DNA of 64,000 nt from Kocuria marina (lineage in GTDB: Bacteria; Actinomycetota; Actinomycetes; Actinomycetales; Micrococcaceae): assembly GCA_014652975.1 (NCBI GenBank), contig BMZV01000003.1:186001-250000 (forward strand), in the 5' to 3' direction. Below the pieces are notes generated by a model. The model was not told where the DNA came from. It searched no databases and saw only the letters and a program-made list of their open reading frames with translations. Below, piece after piece: positions 54,340 through 61,764 of the stretch (position 1 is its first letter; the number at the start of each line of letters is the position of its first letter). Position numbers and translations under genes: made by a program.

Positions 54340-54852
54340 ATGACCAGCACGGTCGTCGGCATCGACTCCCCCAGTCCTGCAAGGTGCCGGTCGTGGACAC
54401 GGCCACCGGCCGGACCGTGACCTCAGCCAGCGCGCCGCACCCGGACCGCACGAACGAGGACCCCGCCGCGCGACGCGCTGCGTGCGGCGTGGGGCGAGGC
54501 GGGCGTGGCCGAGCACGACGACGTCGTGGGCGTCTCCGTCGCGGGCCAGCAGCACGGCATGGTCGCGGTGGACGGGGACGGGAACCCCGTCCACGACGCC
54601 CTACTGTGAAACGACATCCGCAGCGACCCCCAGGCCACCCGCATGATCGAAGAGCTCGGGATCCAGTGATGGATGAATCAGCTGGGCATGGCCCCGATCC
54701 CGTCCATGACGCTGTCCAAGCTCGCGTGGCTGCGGGAGAACGAACCGCAGGCCGCCGCCCGCGTGGAGCGTGTCATGCTCCCCCACGACTGGCTGACGTT
54801 GATGCTGTGTGGAGAGTTCACCACTGACCGCTCCAGCGCCTCCGGGACCGGC
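54340..54852 (+). pseudogene. xylB: Xylulokinase (FGGY kinase) relic
   Basis: About the first third of a xylulokinase. Recognisable pieces in different frames are MTSTVVGIDS, VVDTATGRTVTSASAPHPD, DALRAAWGEAG, VVGVSVAGQQHGMVAVDGDGNPVHDALL, NDIRSDPQATRMIEELG, NQLGMAPIPSMTLSKLAWL and VMLPHDWLTLMLCGEFTTDRS. There are frameshifts near 54370 and 54470. Two in-frame TGA stops fall where Trp is expected (ALL-stop-ND near 54607 and IQ-stop-WMN near 54668). Homology ends abruptly after SSASGTG near 54852; the ATP-binding half is missing. It shares a lost operon with the SorC relic. Confidence 0.85.
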
Positions 54853-54951
54853 TGTTTGGGCTTAGTTGTTGTTGGCCATGAGGTTGTTGACGGCGTCGGC
54901 GCCTCGGCGTGGTCACTGCCAGACATGAGGCTTGGATGTTAGAGCGACGGC

Positions 54952-54982
54952 TTGACTCTGTCGTAACGTCAACCGACAGGGT
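54952..54982 (+). promoter_or_regulatory. MerR-type promoter with 19-bp spacer
   Basis: TTGACT (54952-54957) and CAGGGT (54977-54982) are separated by 19 bp, the long spacer typical of MerR-activated promoters. A dyad TTGAC-N11-GTCAA lies across the spacer. The -10 ends seven bases before the ATG of the VOC gene, so the transcript would be leaderless. The MerR gene downstream is the obvious regulator. Confidence 0.65.
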
Positions 54983-54989
54983 GGTGTTC

Positions 54990-55484
54990 ATGACTGAGAA
55001 CGACGGGCCGGCGATTGACCGGTCGATCTATGTGATGCCGATGTTCGTGAACTTCGTGGTCAGCGACCTAGCAGCATCCGAAGCGCTCTATGCCTCGGCG
55101 GGGTTCGTGACGCTTGCGACCATCCCGGGGCCGGGCGGTGTGCCGTCGCTTGTGCATCTGCGCCGGGAAAAGTACCAGGACATCCTCATGACCCAGGGCG
55201 TAGCGGTGCGCGGGTCAGTATCCGTGTCGTTTGCGGCGGGCGACGTCGACCTCGGGGAAGTCGTTGATCGCCTTCGGTCGGCAGGTGCCGAGGTGGCGGG
55301 GCCGCTCGATACTCCGTGGTTCACGGCCGATGTCACGTTCACGGACAAGGACGGGAACACGGTCACTCTGACCGCTCCGCGGATGGCGGATCAGGCTGCC
55401 GCGCAGGCCTGGGCGAGCGATCAGATCACCGGTGACTTCGAGCTGCCCAAGGGAGCAGCCGCCCCGAACTGGAACCAAGGCTGA
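54990..55484 (+). CDS. VOC (glyoxalase/bleomycin-resistance) family protein
   Basis: A 164-residue VOC-fold protein: FVNFVVSDLAASEALYASAGF, SLVHLRREKYQDILMTQG, SVSVSFAAGDVDLGEVVDRLRSAG (in two parts) and FTADVTFTDKDGNTVTLTAPR. The first metal-ligand positions are not the usual His/Glu, so it may bind rather than transform its ligand, like drug-sequestering members. The start is fixed by the promoter arrangement (ATG at 54990). It lies 10 bp before the MerR gene, forming a two-gene unit that survived between decayed neighbours. Confidence 0.85.
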   Translation: MTENDGPAIDRSIYVMPMFVNFVVSDLAASEALYASAGFVTLATIPGPGGVPSLVHLRREKYQDILMTQGVAVRGSVSVSFAAGDVDLGEVVDRLRSAGAEVAGPLDTPWFTADVTFTDKDGNTVTLTAPRMADQAAAQAWASDQITGDFELPKGAAAPNWNQG

Positions 55485-55494
55485 GGAGAGCAAC

Positions 55495-56244
55495 GTGACG
55501 GAGTGGCCGATCAGAGACCTTGCGAAGGCGACCGGGCTCACCAGTCGAACGCTCCGACACTACGAGCAGATCGGGCTGCTCCTTCCCTCGCGGGTCGCGA
55601 GCAACGGATACCGCTTCTATGGTGACGCCGAGATCTCACGGCTCTACCGAATCCTGTCGCTCCGCGCGCTCGAACTCCCCCTCGCGACCATCCAACTCGC
55701 GCTCGATGACAAAACCTCTCTCGCTGACGCCATCGAAACGCATCTCGGGCTCCTGGAAGAACGCCGAGACAGAACCAACGAACAGATCGCCGTCGTCCGA
55801 CACACGCTCGAGACGGTGAAGAAGGGCCAGTCCATGTCCATCGAGGAAGTCTTCGCAGGCGTCGACCAGAGTCAGTACGAGACCGAAGTGCGCGCCCGCT
55901 GGGGTGATGCGGCCTGGGAGCGCAGCGCTATGCGCCGTACCGGCATGACCGACGAACAACGGGAAGCCGACGATAAGAAGAGCCGCGACGTCAACGCGGC
56001 GTTGGGGGCTGCGGCCGAGGATAGCGAGAACCCGAATAGTTCCCGCTTCCAAGGCTTGGTCGCGGACCACCATCGGTGGGTTACGGCGTACTGGGGAGGT
56101 AGAGAACCCGACCGTGAGGCCTATACCGGGCTCTCCGAGTTGTACGTGGCCGATCCTCGGTTCGCCGCAACCTACGGCGGTGAGAGCAACGCCGAAATCA
56201 TTCGCGAGGCAATGCAGATCTGGGGCCGGGCCAACCTCGAATGA
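55495..56244 (+). CDS. MerR-family regulator with TipAS-like ligand domain
   Basis: A 249-residue TipAL-type protein. Residues 1-75 form the MerR winged helix (WPIRDLAKATGLTSRTLRHYEQIGLLLPSR, read in parts, then NGYRFYGDAEISRLYRILSLR). A dimerising coiled coil follows (THLGLLEERRDRTNEQIAVVRHTLE). The C-terminal half resembles TipAS, the drug-binding globin-like domain: EEVFAGVDQSQYETEVRARWGD, HHRWVTAYWGGREPDREAY and LYVADPRFAATYGG. TipA proteins bind thiopeptides and other cyclic compounds (family knowledge). GTG at 55495 follows GAGGAGAGCAAC. It probably activates the promoter upstream of the VOC gene. Confidence 0.88.
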   Translation: MTEWPIRDLAKATGLTSRTLRHYEQIGLLLPSRVASNGYRFYGDAEISRLYRILSLRALELPLATIQLALDDKTSLADAIETHLGLLEERRDRTNEQIAVVRHTLETVKKGQSMSIEEVFAGVDQSQYETEVRARWGDAAWERSAMRRTGMTDEQREADDKKSRDVNAALGAAAEDSENPNSSRFQGLVADHHRWVTAYWGGREPDREAYTGLSELYVADPRFAATYGGESNAEIIREAMQIWGRANLE

Positions 56245-56251
56245 TGGATGG

Positions 56252-57259
56252 ATGATGTTTCACCGGAACAGTCCGCTCACCTTGGAGGGCCGCCGCCGAC
56301 TGATTGAGCGCTGCCAGACGCGGCCGATTTCACACGTCGCGGCCGAGATGGGCCTATCTCGTGCCACGGCCTCGAAATGGGTCAATCGGCACCGAGCCTT
56401 CGGCGACGAGGGTCTGCTCGACCGCTCCTCGACGCCATTGCGGCAGCCGACCGCCACGTCGGGTGCGGTCGTCCGGCGGGTCGAGTGGTTGCGCCGCGAG
56501 CACAAATGGTCGGCATCTCGCATCGCTTTTGAGCTTGAGCGGGAAGGGGTCAGCCTCAGCCGCAGGACCGTGACTCGATTGCTGGGGCATCTCGGATTGA
56601 GCCACCGGCGGTTCATCGACCCGGCCGGCGAGACGAACCGCGAACCGCAGCGCATCATTGCCGAGCGACCCGGTCACATGGTCCACATCGACGTGAAGAA
56701 GGTCGGCCGAATCCTGGACGGTGGCGGCTGGCGCATTCACGGCAAGGGTAGCCCCCCCCCAAGCCGAAGCGGTCGACCGCGCGAAGCGGCGCGGATCGCG
56801 GGCTGGATACGTCTACCTGCATTCCGCGATCGACGGCTACTCGCGACTGGCTTACACGGAAGCCCCCCCACGATGAGAAGGGCATCACCGCAGTTGAGTT
56901 CCTGGCCAGAGCCCGCGACTGGTTCGCCGCCCACGGCATCGTCGCCATCGAACGGATCGTGACCGACAACGGAGCCTGCTATCGCTCGCGGGCCTTCGCT
57001 GCCGCTCTCGGTGGCAGCCGACATCAGCGCATCACGCCCTACACGCCGCGGCACAACGGCAAGATCGAACGCTACAACCGCATCCTCGCCGAGGATTTCC
57101 TCTACGCCCGAGCCTGGTCCTCAGAACAGCAACGCCGAGACGGGCTGCTCACCTGGAACCTGCACTACAACTACCACCGACCCACGGGCACACGACGGTC
57201 GCCCGCCAGCATCCGCGACACCGCTATGCGTCAACGACGTCCTGGCCTCCTACACTTAG
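56252..57259 (+). pseudogene. IS481-family transposase, frameshifted
   Basis: The N-terminal HTH part is intact (PLTLEGRRRLIERCQTRPI, HVAAEMGLSRATASKWVNRH, RRVEWLRREHKWSASRIAFE). Frame is lost at nine C (56752-56760), again at seven C (56863-56869), and near 57185. Between these, YVYLHSAIDGYSRLAYTE and then FLARARDWFAAHGI, RIVTDNGACYRSRAFA, ITPYTPRHNGKIERYNRI and WNLHYNYHRP give the DDE core. The end VNDVLASYT matches IS481. It starts 8 bp after the MerR stop. Terminal inverted repeats were not defined. Confidence 0.85.
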
Positions 57260-58003
57260 TGGTTGTAGGCGATGAGGGAACGCTTGTTTGGTGTGCCGAT
57301 GAGCCAGTTGTGCCAGATTCCGGCGGCGTGGGTGAGGAGCCTCGCGGCGACGCGGGAGTAGACGCCGGGGATGGTTCTGCCGCCGTGTTCTTCCAGGATG
57401 AGTTGGCCCCTCAGTGTGTTGAACGCGGACTCGACTCACCGTCGGATACCGCCGAGTTTGCCAAAGCGCGGCTTCTCGTCTTGGCGGCCAGGGCGGATCA
57501 GTTGCGCGTCGAGTTCATCAGTGATGAAACTTTTGAGCTCGCGTCCGGCGAAGCCCTTGTCGCCCATAATCACTTGACCGAGCTGGAGAAGATGCCGGTC
57601 GTGGCGGAGCATGGCTTCGGCGGCTTCTCGCTCTCCGATTTTCGGATGTGCCAGCCCCCAGATGATAGGCATTTCCTTGGGCGTGCAGGTCAGGTAGAAC
57701 CGGAATCCCTCGAAGAATCGAGAGTGGGAGGCGCAGTAGCCCTAGCCGCCTTGCCCGGCACGGTCGGATCGTTTCACCGTCTCTCGAGACTTTCCACGGG
57801 GCAGCGGTGTCGAGTCGATCAGTTTCTTGGCCTCGCCCCAGGTCGGGGTATCGCGAGCCAGCTGGCTGAGCACAGCGGAGATCAGCCACAGTGCTTGGCG
57901 CACACGTTTACCTCATCCCGATTGCTGGGGTAGGTTCGGGAACATCCCGGTCACGTCCCTGCGAGCGTAGCGGATCCCTTTGCGGTCCGAGGCGATTTCC
58001 GAT
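57256..58003 (-). pseudogene. IS982-family transposase, truncated and with stops
   Basis: Reading leftwards: RYARRDVTGMFPNLPQQSG-stop, RVRQALWLISAVLSQLARDTP, KLIDSTPLPRGKSRETVKRS, then GQGG-stop-GYCASHSRFFEGFRFYL, MPIIWGLAHPKIGEREAAEAML, VIMGDKGFAGRELKSF, FGKLGGIRR-stop-VESAFNTLRGQLILEEHGGRT and IWHNWLIGTPNKRSLIAYNH. Stops are at 57913-57915, 57742-57744 and 57436-57438; the last replaces an expected Trp. About 70 N-terminal residues are missing. Its natural TAA (57256-57258) overlaps the IS481 stop on the other strand. Confidence 0.85.
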
Positions 58004-58037
58004 TAACAGCCTCCACGCGGTCAAACGCTCATAGGGC

Positions 58038-59300
58038 TCACCCATCCAGGGCGCGGTCACCATCTTTACGGAAAGTGTGCTTAGTAAGGCGGAGATGTTG
58101 GCCGATTTTGTCGACGAGGTGTTCGGCGATTGCAAGAGACGAAGTTGCGCCGGGTGAGGGCGCATTGCGTAGTAATGTCGCGCTACCGATGTCCTCTATG
58201 ACGAAGTCATCGAGGAGTTGGCCGTCTCGATCCATGGCCTGGGCGCGGATGCCGCGGGTAATGGGTGTGGATGCGGCCCCTTCCAGGCTGGGCACATACG
58301 CAGCAGCGCCGGCTAGGAACTTCCGCCGGGAAATAACGGCGCCGAACTCCTGAACAGCCGCCTGCATGTTTTGCCCGGCAAACTTCCAGAAGCCCGGGCT
58401 GGCCGCCACGTCAATACTGTCCTTGAGCCCAACGCGCCAACCGTTGTAGTTCTCCCGGCCAAAGGATAAAAACGCATTGGGGCCGACAAGCATCTCCCCG
58501 TCCACCCGCTTAGTGAGGTGAACTCCCAAGAATGGATATGCCGGATCCGGCACCGGGTACACCAGGCCATTCAGGATGTCTCGATGTTCTGGGGCCAGCA
58601 GTGAGTATTGGCCAAAGAATGGGACGATCTTGGGGTAGGTAGCTCCTCCCGCCAGGCGCGCGACTCTATCGGACTGCAGTCCTGCGCAAGCAATGAGGTG
58701 ATCAAAGGTGTGGGTAGTTTGCTCACCGCCACGCTCCACAGTTACTGCACACCCCCGTTCTCCATTAGCGATGGAGACGACCTCAGCCCCCAGTATCACC
58801 CGCCCCCCAGCCCGCTGAACATCATCAATGAGCGCACGCGTGACCGCGGCATAATCAATAATTGCGGTGTGAGGAGAGTGCAGCGCCATTCGACCCACTG
58901 CGTTGGGTTCAACACTTCGAATACCCTCGGGACCCAGAAGTTCGACGTCGGGTACACCGTTGGCCAGGGCTTTCTCTTTGATGTCACGCAGTCGGTCTTC
59001 CTCCACCGGTGTTAGTGCCACCACGATCTTGCCGCATTCGTCGAACGGCAAATTCTTTTCATTCGCGTAGGCGTGCAATAAGTGGACGCCGCGGCGGCAC
59101 AGGCGCGCCTTGAGGCTACCGGGTTGGTAGTACAGCCCGGCATGGACGACACCTGAGTTGTGCCCAGTCTGGTGGGCGGCCGCAGCGTCTGCCTTGTCAA
59201 GGACGGTGATTTCCGCGTCCGGAAACCGATGGGTGATTTCGCGGGCGACTGCTGCGCCGACGATCCCTGCGCCGATCACTCCGAACGAAAGTGTGGACAT
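58038..59300 (-). CDS. lhgO: L-2-hydroxyglutarate oxidase (LhgO-type FAD enzyme)
   Basis: A 420-residue FAD-dependent oxidoreductase of the DAO fold, matching E. coli LhgO in length and motifs: FGVIGAGIVGAAVAREI (FAD loop), GHNSGVVHAGLYYQPGSLKARLC (in two parts), CGKIVVALTPVEEDRL, HSPHTAIIDYAAVTRAL, IACAGLQSDRVARLAG, GQYSLLAPEHRDILNGLVYPVPDP and the C-terminal GIRAQAMDRDGQLLDDFVIE. It oxidises L-2-hydroxyglutarate to 2-oxoglutarate; a related hydroxy acid is possible. ATG at 59300 follows AAGGAGCG. The last 15 residues (after HLRLTKHTFRK) run to a stop about 35 bp from the truncated IS982, so the natural end may have been altered. Divergent from the GntR gene by 55 bp. Confidence 0.88.
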   Translation of the reverse strand: MSTLSFGVIGAGIVGAAVAREITHRFPDAEITVLDKADAAAAHQTGHNSGVVHAGLYYQPGSLKARLCRRGVHLLHAYANEKNLPFDECGKIVVALTPVEEDRLRDIKEKALANGVPDVELLGPEGIRSVEPNAVGRMALHSPHTAIIDYAAVTRALIDDVQRAGGRVILGAEVVSIANGERGCAVTVERGGEQTTHTFDHLIACAGLQSDRVARLAGGATYPKIVPFFGQYSLLAPEHRDILNGLVYPVPDPAYPFLGVHLTKRVDGEMLVGPNAFLSFGRENYNGWRVGLKDSIDVAASPGFWKFAGQNMQAAVQEFGAVISRRKFLAGAAAYVPSLEGAASTPITRGIRAQAMDRDGQLLDDFVIEDIGSATLLRNAPSPGATSSLAIAEHLVDKIGQHLRLTKHTFRKDGDRALDG

Positions 59301-59355
59301 TGGTGAATCGCTCCTTCGAAACTGACTCTGGTGCTGGATTTGAGATACTGGCGGA

Positions 59356-60072
59356 ATGGATAAGGTGAGTCGTGGTGTGAGCCTGACCGAACAGGCTGTG
59401 GAATCGATCAGAAGTGCCATCATCGCGGGCGACTTGATCCCTGACCGGCTGTACACCGGTTCGGAATTGGCCCGTCAGCTAGGGGTGTCTCGTACGCCCA
59501 TCCGTGAGGCCTTGCAGGTCCTCTCGCGGCGCGGCATGGTTGTCATCGAGAAAAACCGCGGGGTGCGCGTGCTCAACACCTCAGTCGAGTCATTGATTGA
59601 GGTGTTCCAAGTGCGCTTGATGCTCGAGGTTCCGATGTCTCGTCGTGCGACACAGTTGAAGACAGACAGTTCCGCGGCACGGTTCGAGGCTGCCGTAGAG
59701 TTGTTTCGTGCAGCGGCGGAGTCGGGCGACCCCGGAGCCGTCCTGCGCGCTGATCGTGACTTCCATCGTGCTTTGATGGCTGGCGCTGGTAACGATAAGG
59801 CGCGGGAGTTGCTCCAGGAACAGCGCGACTTCGTGCTCAGTACAGGAGTGGGTACAGTCCCCACCTCGCGCACCGCGATGGAGTGCTTTGACGACCACGC
59901 AGACATCATTGCCGCATACCGCCGAGACGACGCCGACGACGTCAGCCGTGCGGTATCGCGGCACATAGCGAATACTGCCCGAATCTTGATTCGGCAGGAA
60001 ACGCGGGATCGTCCCGAATTTGGTGAGGTCGACGCCGACGAAGCCATCGCTTGGCTGACGGAGCGACGCTGA
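59356..60072 (+). CDS. GntR-family regulator, FadR/FCD subfamily
   Basis: A 238-residue regulator. The winged HTH is residues 10-75 (AVESIRSAIIAGDLIPDRLY, SELARQLGVSRTPIREALQVL, RRGMVVIEKNRGVRV). The FCD ligand domain has its metal-site residues: Asp and His in ADRDFHRALM, His in CFDDHADIIAAYRRDD, and the last His in VSRHIANTARIL. Such regulators usually bind a dicarboxylate or sugar acid. GATACT ends six bases before the ATG (leaderless). The 55-bp divergent gap with lhgO must hold both promoters, so it probably represses lhgO and perhaps the genes to the right. Confidence 0.9.
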   Translation: MDKVSRGVSLTEQAVESIRSAIIAGDLIPDRLYTGSELARQLGVSRTPIREALQVLSRRGMVVIEKNRGVRVLNTSVESLIEVFQVRLMLEVPMSRRATQLKTDSSAARFEAAVELFRAAAESGDPGAVLRADRDFHRALMAGAGNDKARELLQEQRDFVLSTGVGTVPTSRTAMECFDDHADIIAAYRRDDADDVSRAVSRHIANTARILIRQETRDRPEFGEVDADEAIAWLTERR

Positions 60073-60129
60073 CTACAATTCCACCTTCCCTTGAGCGACC
60101 CCTCGTAGACACCTTCGCGGCTTAGCAGG

Positions 60130-61608
60130 TCACACTGTAAGAGCGATATATTTTTCAATTTGGTACTCCTCGATGCCGCTGTGACCGCCTTCTTTTCCAA
60201 GTCCGGAGGCTTTGATGCCACCGAACGGTGCGGCTGGGTCTGCGACTACGGGACGATTAATGCCAACCATTCCGCTCTCGAGGCGTTCCGCTGCCTGAAT
60301 CGCCTTATTAATATCGCGGGTGTAGAGGTAAGAAACCAGCCCAAACGGCGTACCGTTCGCGATCTCGATCGCCTGGTCGTCGCTTTCCGCTTCGTAGATA
60401 GACGCGATCGGCCCGAATATTTCGTTGGTGGCGATCGCAGAATCCAGGGAGGCATTAGCGACTACGGTTGGTGTGAAAAAATATCCGGCCCCGGGTGCAG
60501 TCTCGCCGCCTGCTAAGACCACCGCACCCTGATCGATGGCATCTTCGAGCAACTTCTGTACATTGTTGCGCTGGTTTTCATCGACAAGGGGGCCTATGTC
60601 GACACCCTCTTCGGTGCCCGGGCCGACCTTAAGTTGGGCAACCTTGGCCAAGAAAGCCTCTCGAAATGCCGGGGCCACCGACTTCTCCACGATGATTCGG
60701 TTCGCCGCGACGCACACTTGACCTGCGTTTCGGAATTTCGCTACTACTGCCCCACTCGCGGCTTCGACTGGATTAGCATCCGAGAGTACGACAAAGGGTC
60801 CATTTCCGCCGAGCTCCATGGATGAGGCCATCACGTGGTCTGCAGCCTGCTTAAGTAATGTCGTGCCGACTGCCGTCGATCCCGTGAAGCTGATTTTACG
60901 CAACGTCGGCCTAGACATAAGGGCCTTCGACTGTCGGGAGGCAGAGCTGGTCGTGATGAGATTAAGAGCGCCCTCGGGAACTCCCGCATCATGGAGGATC
61001 TGAACAAACATATGGGTCGAGAGCGGCGTGAGTGCTGCGGGCTTGATGAGGACGGTGCAACCAGCGGCCAGGGCAGCACCAGCTTTACGCGCACCCATCG
61101 ACAGCGGGAAGTTCCACGGCGTGACGAGGTAGGACGGGCCCACTGGCTGGTGTGTGGTGATGATTTTGTAGCCACCGTTTGGAGCGTCGCTATATCCACC
61201 CCGTTGCTGCGGGACCTGTTCGGAATACCACTGGATGTAGTCGGCAGAAACCTGTACTTCACCGCGGGCCTCAGTCAGGGGCTTTCCCATCTCCGAGGAC
61301 ATGACCCAGGCGATGTCTTCCTTGCGCTCGATCAGCAGGTCGTAGGCGCGACGCAATATGTTCGAGCGGTGACGGGTGGTTGTCGCCCCCCACTCTTTCT
61401 GGACGCTGGTAGCCACGTTCAGGGCCTCCAACGCATCCTCCGGTGACGCGTCTGCCACTGCAGCGATGACCGTCTCGTCGGCCGGATTCTGAACTTCGAA
61501 GGTGTTGTTGTTCGACGCAACGCGCCATTCTCCGCCGATGAAGAGCCCCGTCGGGACCTCGATCTGACCGTGGGGCGCGGACAAGCTTGTCCAAGTTGAT
61601 GGCTTCAT
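60130..61608 (-). CDS. NAD(P)-dependent semialdehyde dehydrogenase (succinate/glutarate-semialdehyde type)
   Basis: A 492-residue aldehyde dehydrogenase. Catalytic residues are N166 (VTPWNFPLSMGARK), E265 (SMELGGNGPFVVL) and C299 (FRNAGQVCVAANR); the C-terminus has TPFGLVSYLYTRD, GMVGINRPVVADPAAPFGGIK and SGLGKEGG. The FRNAGQVC context and overall length fit the GabD/DavD group (succinate or glutarate semialdehyde). ATG at 61608 follows AAGGATCC; the frame continues 11 codons upstream without a better site. It is convergent with the GntR gene and divergent from the transporter. In this island it could oxidise the aldehyde made by the alcohol dehydrogenase at 63175. Confidence 0.88.
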   Translation of the reverse strand: MKPSTWTSLSAPHGQIEVPTGLFIGGEWRVASNNNTFEVQNPADETVIAAVADASPEDALEALNVATSVQKEWGATTTRHRSNILRRAYDLLIERKEDIAWVMSSEMGKPLTEARGEVQVSADYIQWYSEQVPQQRGGYSDAPNGGYKIITTHQPVGPSYLVTPWNFPLSMGARKAGAALAAGCTVLIKPAALTPLSTHMFVQILHDAGVPEGALNLITTSSASRQSKALMSRPTLRKISFTGSTAVGTTLLKQAADHVMASSMELGGNGPFVVLSDANPVEAASGAVVAKFRNAGQVCVAANRIIVEKSVAPAFREAFLAKVAQLKVGPGTEEGVDIGPLVDENQRNNVQKLLEDAIDQGAVVLAGGETAPGAGYFFTPTVVANASLDSAIATNEIFGPIASIYEAESDDQAIEIANGTPFGLVSYLYTRDINKAIQAAERLESGMVGINRPVVADPAAPFGGIKASGLGKEGGHSGIEEYQIEKYIALTV

Positions 61609-61672
61609 GAGGAACGGATCCTTCCAAGACGTCAGAGGCATGAACCGGTACTAGTAACTTAGCGCATGGAGG

Positions 61673-61698
61673 TTGACTTACACGTTACATGCAAGTCA
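61673..61698. promoter_or_regulatory. Dyad overlapping a -35 in the divergent semialdehyde-dehydrogenase/transporter gap
   Basis: TGACTT (61674-61679) and AAGTCA (61693-61698) form an inverted repeat with a 13-bp centre, and the left arm lies within TTGACT, a good -35 for the transporter. It is a candidate operator for the GntR protein. No clear -10 follows at the right distance. Confidence 0.4.
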
Positions 61699-61764
61699 TC
61701 ATACCTGTGATCCAAGCTACACGGCATGGTGAGCTACATCAACGTTACGGATGCGGAGAGACCG

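Noticed and set aside
54600-54670. TGA read as tryptophan (recoding)
   Set aside because: The stops occur only in relics that also carry frameshifts and truncation, while intact neighbours use TGA as an ordinary stop.
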